Source of the DNA: an uncultured Eggerthellaceae bacterium
GTDB taxonomy: Bacteria > Actinomycetota > Coriobacteriia > Coriobacteriales > Eggerthellaceae
Direction of reading: 5' to 3'
Assembly (NCBI GenBank): GCA_958454405.1
Contig: CAUEBO010000045.1
Span: 1 to 22,442, forward strand
Length of the DNA: 22,442 bases
Part shown: positions 7,790 to 13,915 of the stretch, one piece after another
Numbering within the stretch: the stretch's first letter is position 1
Layout of the letters: each line of letters starts with the position of its first letter
Translations under genes and position numbers: made by a program
The notes under the pieces: generated by a model
Database searches by the model: none
The model's input: only the letters and a program-made list of their open reading frames with translations
What the model was told of the DNA's origin: nothing

Positions 7790-7881
7790 CGCTGGGGTGC
7801 GCCGAATTCGTGGGATACGAAGGCGCCGCGTACTTTGGCACGCGAGGCTTCGGCATTGCGCGAAGGCGGCATGCCCCAGCG
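7790..7881. other. Possible structured element, closing stem CGCTGGGG/CCCCAGCG
   Basis: Outer arms 7790-7797 and 7874-7881 are perfect 8-bp complements. Inside, GCGCC and TTCG pair with CGAA and GGCGC (about 7799-7825, with a 3-base bulge), and CGCG pairs around 7841-7860, giving a branched fold on paper. Strand, function and even transcription are unknown; it could be a small RNA or a degenerate intergenic repeat. Confidence 0.3.
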
Positions 7882-7898
7882 AACCGCAGCTTCGAGCT

Positions 7899-7925
7899 GT
7901 TTCGCGGGTCGTAGACCCGCGAAAC
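7899..7925 (-). terminator. Hairpin at the end of the trkA pair
   Basis: Perfect 12-bp stem (7899-7910 with 7914-7925) with a 3-base loop, ending one base from the stop codon of the second trkA-type gene. No T-run follows on the minus strand, so this is a terminator-like or 3'-stabilising hairpin rather than a textbook intrinsic terminator. Confidence 0.5.
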
Positions 7926-7926
7926 C

Positions 7927-8598
7927 TCACAGCGCCTTGAACAGCGCGCGCACCTTGTCGAGCACGGACGTGTCAGCCACGACGACGGCCTTGTCCCCGG
8001 GGAACAGCACCGAATCCTCGGTGACCACCTCCACGTCGTCTTTGGTGCTGACGGCGGCTATGAGGCTGCGCTCGGGCATCGGGATCGACGAGACCAGCAC
8101 GCCGGCATCGTTCGAATGGTGGCGCATCCGGGGGACGACCACCTCCGAAAGCAGCACGTCTCCGTGCGTGAGCGAAGAGGCCACGCTCACGCTGCCGAGC
8201 AGGGTCTCCTCTTCGATGAGGTTGGCGATGAGCGTCGTGGACGACACGCATTCGATGCCCACCTCCTTGAAGATGCGCAGGTTCTTCGGGCTGTTGACGC
8301 GCGCGATGCACCGGGGCACGTTGAACACGCGCTGGGCGATTTCACATGAGACCAGGTTGTTGTCGTCTTGGCCGGTCGTGGCCACGAACACGTCCGCGCG
8401 GCGGATGCCCGCGTCCTCCTGGTACTTGGAGTCGCATCCGTCGCCATGGATCACCAGGTAGCGCCCTTCGAGCACCACCGAAAGCCGGTTCGCGGTGGCC
8501 AGGTCGATGTCGATGATGGCCACGTCGTTGCCGCTCTGCAGCAGCACCGATGCCAGGTACTCGCCGACTTTTCCGCCGCCTGCGATGACGATATACAT
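7927..8598 (-). CDS. TrkA-family (RCK) potassium uptake regulatory protein, second of pair
   Basis: Cytoplasmic nucleotide-binding subunit that gates a Trk/Ktr potassium channel; 223 aa. The RCK_N Rossmann fold begins at the N-terminus with MYIVIAGGGKVG (GGGKVG at 7-12) and Asp30 at the end of strand 2, the residue that favours NAD(H). An RCK_C (TrkA_C) domain occupies about 140-223. The ATG at 8596-8598 has GAGGAG overlapping the upstream stop codon, 11 bases between the genes, so the pair is translationally coupled. Actinobacteria such as mycobacteria also carry two adjacent TrkA-type genes (ceoB, ceoC); this arrangement matches. No TrkH/KtrB membrane subunit is present in the window. Confidence 0.93.
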   Translation of the reverse strand: MYIVIAGGGKVGEYLASVLLQSGNDVAIIDIDLATANRLSVVLEGRYLVIHGDGCDSKYQEDAGIRRADVFVATTGQDDNNLVSCEIAQRVFNVPRCIARVNSPKNLRIFKEVGIECVSSTTLIANLIEEETLLGSVSVASSLTHGDVLLSEVVVPRMRHHSNDAGVLVSSIPMPERSLIAAVSTKDDVEVVTEDSVLFPGDKAVVVADTSVLDKVRALFKAL

Positions 8599-8609
8599 GG
8601 TGCGTCTCC

Positions 8610-9269
8610 TCAGTCCTGGATGTACTTCGAAAAGGATTCGATCAGCTCGTGGCGCACGCACGCGAGCACCGAGTCGCCGTTGTACAGAATGGATTCGCGC
8701 GTGGGGATGGAGCTGGCCGACCCGTCGCCCCGCTCGAACGCGATGATGCGGATGTCGTGGTCGCGCTCCAATTCGGACACGCGGATGGTGCGCCTGTCCG
8801 TCCACGTGAGATCGAGCGAGAAGCGCAGCACCTCGAACTCGCCGAACGTGTCCAGGTGCGAGCCATGGCCCGATACGATCTTGCTGAACACGTCCTCGGC
8901 CACGAGCGAGGTGCCGCATACGTAGTCGATGCCCAGCTGCATGTAGGCGCGTTCGTGGTCGGGGTTGTAGAGGCGCGCGATGACATGGGGGACGTCGAAC
9001 AGGCGGTTGCCGACTTCCGCCACCATGAGGTTCGTGTTGTCGGATTGGGTGACGGCGGCCATGACGTCGCAATCCTCCACGCCCGCCTTCAAAAGCGTGT
9101 CCTCGTCGAAGCCCACGCCCTGCACGGTGGAGCCGTTGAAGTTGCGTCCCAGGTTCGCGAACGCGTCGGCGTTCCTGTCGATAACGCACACGTTGCTGCC
9201 GTTGTCCGACAGCATGTTCGCCAACTGCGATCCCACGCGGCCGCAGCCGACCACGATCACGTTGCTCAT
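8610..9269 (-). CDS. TrkA-family (RCK) potassium uptake regulatory protein, first of pair
   Basis: Paralogue of the downstream protein, 219 aa, with the same two-domain plan: RCK_N with MSNVIVVGCGRVG (GCGRVG at 8-13) and Asp31 after strand 2, then a C-terminal RCK_C domain from about 135. The sequence TQSDNTNLMVAEV is the conserved Rossmann-side loop of the family. The start is the ATG at 9267-9269 with GAAAGGA upstream; earlier in-frame starts overlap the promoter-like motif at 9321-9331. The two paralogues are clearly diverged, so they probably form a hetero-assembly or respond to different ligands, as proposed for other two-gene systems; that is inference. Confidence 0.93.
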   Translation of the reverse strand: MSNVIVVGCGRVGSQLANMLSDNGSNVCVIDRNADAFANLGRNFNGSTVQGVGFDEDTLLKAGVEDCDVMAAVTQSDNTNLMVAEVGNRLFDVPHVIARLYNPDHERAYMQLGIDYVCGTSLVAEDVFSKIVSGHGSHLDTFGEFEVLRFSLDLTWTDRRTIRVSELERDHDIRIIAFERGDGSASSIPTRESILYNGDSVLACVRHELIESFSKYIQD

Positions 9270-9320
9270 GCGGGTCCTTTCGCCGGGCGCTCGGGCGGCG
9301 CCGCTTTTCCTGCTCGCCAT

Positions 9321-9331
9321 AGCATACTGCA
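9321..9331 (-). promoter_or_regulatory. Putative trkA-pair promoter motif TGCAGTATGCT
   Basis: Minus-strand TGCAGTATGCT contains TATGCT as a -10-like element, 52 bases upstream of the first trkA-type ATG. It differs by one base from the purB copy at 7652-7662. Confidence 0.45.
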
Positions 9332-9473
9332 ACGAAGGCGGGCGAAGGCCGAGCCGACGACGAACAGCAACAAAAGAGATGGCGCGCCGAAGACCGTTGC
9401 GGCGCCAAGCGATCCGCAGCCCCCGAGGGCGGCGCCGTCGAACAGCTTCGTCGACGTCAGCCGGCGGAAGAAG

Positions 9474-10277
9474 CTAGATGGTCTTCATCTGGGCGAGGGT
9501 GTCGTTGAACCAGTTGTCGTAGTTCGGAGGGCAGTACTTCTTGGCGTTGGCGTAGGAAATGGTGTAGCCGTAGTTGGATGCCAGCCCCGCCACATGGGCG
9601 TTGATAGCCTCTTCCCAACTCGACCAGCCCGATTGGCCCCAGCCCCATGCGTTGTAGGGCTTGAAGCAGTTCGAGCCCTTCGTGCTCTCGGTGTTGGAGA
9701 TGGCGGGAGACCAGCGCGGATCCACACCATTGTTCCATGCGGCCTCGGCGAACGTGGCGCCCTGCCCCGCCAAAGGCGACCCTGCCAGATACACGTCGAT
9801 GCGGGACGTCCACTCGGCGACGAAGGCTTCCTTGCCCACCGACCAGTCGACGTCGTGAAGAGAGGCCATGGCGGATGCGGCGGACGTCTGCAACGCGGCG
9901 GCCTTCGCCTGCTCGGCGGCGGCTATGCGCGCCTCCTCCTCCGCACGCGCTGCCTCTTCGGCGGCGATGCGCTCGGCCTCTTCCTCGGCCTCGATGGCCG
10001 CGATGCCCTGGGATATGTCGCGTGAAGCCGTCTTGGCAAGCGTGGCACTGGCCGACGTGTCGGAGATGTCGGCGGCTGCCATCGTCGTATCCGCGCCGGA
10101 TTCGACCGCAGCTCCCACCGAATCGATGCCGAACGGTTCGGCGTCCTGGGAAGCGCCGCCGCCTGCGGAAGCGAACCCCATGCCTATGCACCCGGCGAGG
10201 ACGCTGGAAGCGCATCCCACGGCAAGCAGGCGCGCGGCGAGGCTCGATTTCCGTTGTTTGAACCGCTTCTGTGCCAA
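9474..10277 (-). CDS. Secreted lysozyme/transglycosylase-like protein
   Basis: Probable exported cell-wall protein, 267 aa. A basic N-terminus and hydrophobic segment form a signal peptide; LAGC at 27-30 fits a lipobox, though the following FASA could instead be a signal peptidase I site. An Ala/Glu-rich coiled coil (about 93-130) leads to a C-terminal domain (about 145-267). There, VDPRWSPAISNTESTKG, with Glu197, followed by YNAWGWG and SWEEAINAHV, resembles the catalytic core of lysozyme-like muramidases or transglycosylases. The start appears to be a TTG at 10275-10277, with AAAGGGA about 10 bases upstream. It has its own sigma-70-type promoter (10399-10427) and stands alone. Peptidoglycan cleavage is likely but not certain. 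Confidence 0.8.
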   Translation of the reverse strand: MAQKRFKQRKSSLAARLLAVGCASSVLAGCIGMGFASAGGGASQDAEPFGIDSVGAAVESGADTTMAAADISDTSASATLAKTASRDISQGIAAIEAEEEAERIAAEEAARAEEEARIAAAEQAKAAALQTSAASAMASLHDVDWSVGKEAFVAEWTSRIDVYLAGSPLAGQGATFAEAAWNNGVDPRWSPAISNTESTKGSNCFKPYNAWGWGQSGWSSWEEAINAHVAGLASNYGYTISYANAKKYCPPNYDNWFNDTLAQMKTI

Positions 10278-10398
10278 AACGTCGATTCCCTTTCAGTACC
10301 ACAGCGCAGCATCCCAAGCCGCCGGAGCGGTTGACAGCGTGGTTTGTTGTGAGGAAGGTTGCTGCCGGAATGGCCGATATGCTGTTGTGACGAAGGAT

Positions 10399-10427
10399 AT
10401 TTTAGCCGAGCGATGCGCGAATATCAA
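10399..10427 (-). promoter_or_regulatory. Sigma-70-type promoter of the lysozyme-like gene
   Basis: On the minus strand TTGATA (5 of 6) and TAAAAT (5 of 6) are separated by exactly 17 bases. This is the best canonical promoter in the window. Transcription would start near 10392, giving a leader of about 115 nt. Confidence 0.7.
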
Positions 10428-10445
10428 AAAAGTATGGAGAACCGG

Positions 10446-10477
10446 TTCATGGTTTGTTCGCTTGACAAACCATGAAT
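10446..10477. promoter_or_regulatory. Perfect 12-bp inverted repeat, candidate operator
   Basis: TTCATGGTTTGT (10446-10457) and ACAAACCATGAA (10465-10476) flank a 7-base spacer. It lies about 19 bases upstream of the -35 of the lysozyme-like gene, a typical activator position. It is AT-rich and lacks a T-run, so an operator is more likely than a terminator of the upstream PspC gene. Confidence 0.45.
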
Positions 10478-10613
10478 CACCGAAAAGGCAGGTGGCTATG
10501 CGCAAAGAAAACGGCGGCGAAAAGCGAACGAAATGTGCTTTCCGGCCAACGGCGCGCCGTCCCTGAAAGTCAGCCTGAGCGAACCGCCGACGAGAGCCTC
10601 GCCGCGTCGTGCG

Positions 10614-11618
10614 TCACTGGAAGAAAAGGAAGCGGTACTCGCGCCCGTACGGGGCCATGAGCACGATTTCCTGCGCCGGTCCCGGCACCGAGCACCACAG
10701 GATCCCGGCGATGCAGAACGCCACGAACGTCAGAGCGGCCGCCAGCTTCAATGCGGAGGATTTGAGCGCGCAGCCCAGCACGAGGAACCCGATCGCGATG
10801 CACAGCATGGGCCAGAGGTATTCCACCATGAGGCCGATCGAGCTCCACGCTACCACGCCCACGCTCATCGGCAGCAGCGTCGCGCCCAACGAGAACAGCA
10901 CCAGGCCCTTCGAGAACCCGCCCAAGCTCCACCCGTTCCGATCGGGAAGCACCATACGCACGATGCCGAAGATCAAAAGGACGATCGGCCAGCATTGCCA
11001 CCAGGACACCCCGGCCACGAACTCCGATGCCAGCATGCCGATGCCGAAGAACAGCAAAAACGACCCTATGACCAGCGCAGCCTTCACTTTCGCGGAAGAA
11101 GGTTCCTTGCAGGGCGCCACGGGCTGCCGCTGGTCGGCCGGCCAGCACGCCCATGCGGGGGCCGCCGGCGCCGGCCGATCGCCCGGCTGCGGAGCACCGG
11201 AGGCGCCCTGGGGCGCCGGAGGCGGAGGCGTCCACGCCGCAGCAGCCGGAGGCTCGGGCGGCACGTGGCCTGAGCCGGGATAGTCCCGCGAGACGTAGCG
11301 CTGGCCCGCAGCCGCGGCGGGAGTCGTCGGACCGGAGGCGGAAGGAACGCTCGATTCGCCCCAACCAACGGTGCCGTAGGTATCGGAGCGCACCTCCTGC
11401 GGCTCGACGTCCAGCGGCGCGAAGGCCGCAGGGCTCTTCGGCACGGCGATCCACAGCGCAACGTAGGCGATGGCCAAAAGGCCGCCTGAGGCGAGCGTGA
11501 AGACGATGGTCAGGATGCGCGCGACGAGCGGGTCGATGTCGAAGTAGTCGGCGATGCCGGCGCAGACGCCCCCCACGAGCGCATCGCGCGAACGGTAGAG
11601 CCGCTTCTCATCTGTCAC
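10614..11618 (-). CDS. PspC-domain membrane protein
   Basis: 334 aa from the GTG at 11616-11618. Residues 1-62 are a PspC domain: RLYRSRDALVGGVCAGIADYFD leads into a transmembrane hairpin (about 35-60) ending LWIAVPKSP. A Pro/Ala/Gly-rich linker (about 62-190) follows, then five hydrophobic segments (roughly 200-325), including a WPIVLLIFGIV segment as in LiaF/DUF5668-type regions. PspC domains take part in envelope-stress signalling in other bacteria; no PspA or PspB is nearby. AGGAGG precedes the start, and the GTG overlaps the TGA of the upstream CNNM gene (GTGA), so the two are translationally coupled. It is the last gene of the envelope block. The exact role is unknown. Confidence 0.87.
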   Translation of the reverse strand: MTDEKRLYRSRDALVGGVCAGIADYFDIDPLVARILTIVFTLASGGLLAIAYVALWIAVPKSPAAFAPLDVEPQEVRSDTYGTVGWGESSVPSASGPTTPAAAAGQRYVSRDYPGSGHVPPEPPAAAAWTPPPPAPQGASGAPQPGDRPAPAAPAWACWPADQRQPVAPCKEPSSAKVKAALVIGSFLLFFGIGMLASEFVAGVSWWQCWPIVLLIFGIVRMVLPDRNGWSLGGFSKGLVLFSLGATLLPMSVGVVAWSSIGLMVEYLWPMLCIAIGFLVLGCALKSSALKLAAALTFVAFCIAGILWCSVPGPAQEIVLMAPYGREYRFLFFQ

Positions 11619-12943
11619 GCTTCCTCCTGGTCGGGCCTTTCGGCGTCGTCGCCAGCGTCTTTCAGGCGCTCGACGCGGATGGTCAGGATGCGGCGTCGGC
11701 GCGTGGCCTGGATCTTGAATCGGTACCCGTCGTGATCGAACTCGTCGCCGGTCTGCGGAACCGATTCGAGCATGCTCATGAGCCAACCCGCAATGGTCTC
11801 GTAATCGTCGGAGTCTTCAACAGGCCAGCCCAGCTCCTCGGCGTCCTCGACCGGGAACCGGCCGTCCACCAGCCACACGTCGTCGGATTCCTGCTGGATG
11901 AACGGGTTCTCGCGATCGGTCTCGTCCACGATCTCCCCGACGATTTCCTCCACTATGTCCTCGACGGTAATTAAACCATCGGTGCCGCCGTACTCGTCCA
12001 CCACGATGGCCATCTGTTGACGATTCGTTTGCATCTCGGCCAGCAGGGGGAAGATGTCCTTCGTTTCGGGCACGAACATCGCCTGGTACGCGTACCCGGC
12101 GATCGGATCGTTTTCCTTGCCGTCCATCAAGGGCCCCACCAGGTCCTTGTAGTTGACGATGCCCACGATGCGGTCGATGTCCTCATGGTAGACGGGCAGG
12201 CGCGAGTACCCCGTGCCGCGCATGCGGTCGACGGCTTGGCGCACCGTCTCGTCGTCTTCGACGAAGATCATGTCCACGCGCGGCTGCATGATCTCGCGCA
12301 CCGTCATGTCGCCGAGGTCGATGATGTCGTGGATCATGCGCTTCTCGTCGTCAAGCAGCTCGTCGTTGTCGGCCACCATGAACCGAAGCTCGTCTTCCGA
12401 CACGCTCTGGCGCTCGTCGGCGCTCTTCACCCTCAACAGGCGCGAGAGCCCATTCGCCGAAGCCGACGTGAGCGCCACGAGCGGCGATGCGATCTTCTGG
12501 AACACCCCGAGGGGCCCCGCGACCGCCTTGCTCACGCGCTCTGCATCGGCGAGCGCCATGCGTTTGGGCACGAGCTCGCCCACCACGATGCTCAGATACG
12601 ACACGGCGAGCGTGATGAGGACGGGCGACAGGCCGGGCGCGATGAAGGCCAGCCACCCTATGCCGAAGCTTGAAAGCCACGTCGCCATCGGGTCCGACAG
12701 GTTCGTGGCCGCAGCGGCCGAGGCGAAGAACCCCACGAGGGTGATGGCCACCTGGATGGTGGCCAGAAGCTGGCCCGAATCGCTTGCCAGCTCCAGCGCG
12801 CGCTGGGCGCGCTTGTCGCCTTCGTCGGCGTCCTTCTGCAGCAGCACGTGCTTGACGTTGACGAGGGCCATCTCCGACATCGAGAAATAGCCGTTGATGA
12901 GCACCAGTACGAACGTGACGATGATGCTGATCCATATTTCCAT
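11615..12943 (-). CDS. CNNM/CBS/CorC-domain protein (hemolysin C / TlyC-like family)
   Basis: Membrane protein of the CNNM transporter family, 442 aa, linked in other organisms to magnesium or cobalt efflux. Order: DUF21/CNNM membrane domain (about 1-200, several transmembrane segments, with the family motif GELVPKR at 122-128), a CBS pair (about 212-272 and 283-340, with VREIMQPRVDM and VVDEYGGTDGLITVEDI), then a CorC/HlyC domain (about 350-430). All parts look complete. The start is the ATG at 12941-12943; the only Shine-Dalgarno-like AAGGAG is 15 bases upstream, farther than usual. The frame stays open well upstream but without family sequence. Despite the name hemolysin, ion transport is the better supported role. 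Confidence 0.93.
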   Translation of the reverse strand: MEIWISIIVTFVLVLINGYFSMSEMALVNVKHVLLQKDADEGDKRAQRALELASDSGQLLATIQVAITLVGFFASAAAATNLSDPMATWLSSFGIGWLAFIAPGLSPVLITLAVSYLSIVVGELVPKRMALADAERVSKAVAGPLGVFQKIASPLVALTSASANGLSRLLRVKSADERQSVSEDELRFMVADNDELLDDEKRMIHDIIDLGDMTVREIMQPRVDMIFVEDDETVRQAVDRMRGTGYSRLPVYHEDIDRIVGIVNYKDLVGPLMDGKENDPIAGYAYQAMFVPETKDIFPLLAEMQTNRQQMAIVVDEYGGTDGLITVEDIVEEIVGEIVDETDRENPFIQQESDDVWLVDGRFPVEDAEELGWPVEDSDDYETIAGWLMSMLESVPQTGDEFDHDGYRFKIQATRRRRILTIRVERLKDAGDDAERPDQEEA

Positions 12944-13068
12944 AGGTGTTACGTTCAACTCCTTCGTAAGCGGTGAGGGCGCCCTGCCAGGCGCCGGCCC
13001 TCGGCGGCATCGGCGCCCCGAGGGAGTTTGTGGGGCTGTTATGCCCGCGCGCTCGCACACGCAACCGC
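12944..13068. other. 125-bp gap with inverted repeats inside the envelope block
   Basis: Arms GTAAGCGGT (12966-12974) and ACCGCTTAC (13064-13072, overlapping the upstream stop codon) bracket the gap. Within it GAGGGCGCC pairs with GGCGCC and GCCCTC, and CCCTCGG with CCGAGGG. No -10 is convincing. It may be a processing or regulatory structure between the hemolysin III-like and CNNM genes. Confidence 0.35.
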
Positions 13069-13911
13069 TTACATGACGTACAACGCAATGGCCAGAAACT
13101 GCAGCACGCTTCCGGCGAGGACCCAAAGGTGGAAGATGGAATGCATGTAGGGCACCTTCTTCAGCACGTAGAAGATGCACCCGATGGAATAGCAGACGCC
13201 GCCGCCCACGAGCAGCCACAGGCCGGGGGCGGGAATGGCCTCGACGAGCGCCGGAAGGAACCAGACGACGCACCAGCCCATCAGCAGGTAGAGGACGGCC
13301 GATATCCAACGCGGGCGGAACACCCAGAACGCCTCGCACGCCACGCCCGCGAACGCGACGGCCCACACGAACGCGCACAGCGGCACGCCGCCCGAATCGG
13401 CGAGCGAGATGAGGCAGAACGGCGTGTAGGAACCCGCGATGAACAGGTAGATGCAGCTATGGTCGAGGATCTTGAATACCTTCTTCGCCTTCTCGACGGC
13501 GATGGCGTGGTACAGCGTGGACATCGTGTACTCGAGCAGCATGGTGAGCACGTACACGAGCGCGGCGAACAGGTACACGCCGCCTCCGTCGTCCAGCGCG
13601 CGCACGACCAGGATGGGGATGGCCGCAACGGCCAGAAGCGCGCCGATGCCGTGCGTGACGGAGTTGGCTATCTCTTCGCCCAAGGTGTATTCGCGCACGT
13701 TGCGCGCCTTGTTGGCGGCGCTGGCCGAGGTGTTGGATATCTCGCTGCGGTTGGCATACATGCCCGCGTAGTCGTTCGGCTTGAATTGCGAAGGCGTCCA
13801 GCCGGGAACAGGGCGCGCAGGTTCGGTGGAGCGGGCCGATCGCTTGGGTTCGAAACCGTTCCGGTCGGCGCTCCGAGCGCCTCGCCTGTCCGTTGTCGCC
13901 GAATCGTTCAT
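13069..13911 (-). CDS. Hemolysin III / PAQR-family membrane protein
   Basis: 280 aa with seven predicted transmembrane segments after a roughly 75-residue polar N-terminus that is longer than in most homologues. The family motifs are intact: EEIANSVTHGIGA (His87), STLYHAIA (His135), KILDHSCIYLFIAGSYTPF (Asp150, His151) and HSIFHLWV (His257, His261). In PAQR proteins the equivalent His/Asp residues bind a metal, giving a hydrolase-like site in the membrane. The substrate in bacteria is unsettled. The ATG at 13909-13911 lies 4 bases after the upstream stop codon, so it is translated with the bPH2 genes. A weak GAG-rich ribosome-binding site is present. A later start near Met51 cannot be excluded. 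Confidence 0.92.
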   Translation of the reverse strand: MNDSATTDRRGARSADRNGFEPKRSARSTEPARPVPGWTPSQFKPNDYAGMYANRSEISNTSASAANKARNVREYTLGEEIANSVTHGIGALLAVAAIPILVVRALDDGGGVYLFAALVYVLTMLLEYTMSTLYHAIAVEKAKKVFKILDHSCIYLFIAGSYTPFCLISLADSGGVPLCAFVWAVAFAGVACEAFWVFRPRWISAVLYLLMGWCVVWFLPALVEAIPAPGLWLLVGGGVCYSIGCIFYVLKKVPYMHSIFHLWVLAGSVLQFLAIALYVM

Positions 13912-13915
13912 ACCG

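Larger units (their letters stand above)
7615..7926. other. Intergenic region between purB and the trkA pair
   Basis: No gene is supported in these 312 bases. From the purB side outward it holds the promoter-like motif TGCGGTATGCT (7652-7662), short GCAGGTTGG direct repeats near 7730 and 7760, a predicted multi-stem structure (7790-7881) and a 12-bp hairpin after the trkA pair (7899-7925). Confidence 0.6.
10278..10613. other. Intergenic region upstream of the lysozyme-like gene
   Basis: No gene is supported in these 336 bases. It is AT-richer than its surroundings and holds a good promoter (10399-10427) and a perfect 12-bp inverted repeat (10446-10477). The leader of about 115 nt does not show the conserved blocks I would expect of a ydaO-type c-di-AMP riboswitch. 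Confidence 0.6.

Noticed and set aside
10278..10392. Possible c-di-AMP (ydaO-type) riboswitch in the leader of the lysozyme-like gene
   Set aside because: The leader is short and I could not find the conserved sequence blocks of that class.
12944..13378. Upstream extension of the CNNM protein frame
   Set aside because: It overlaps the hemolysin III-like gene, which has all its family motifs, and the added sequence has no similarity to the CNNM family.
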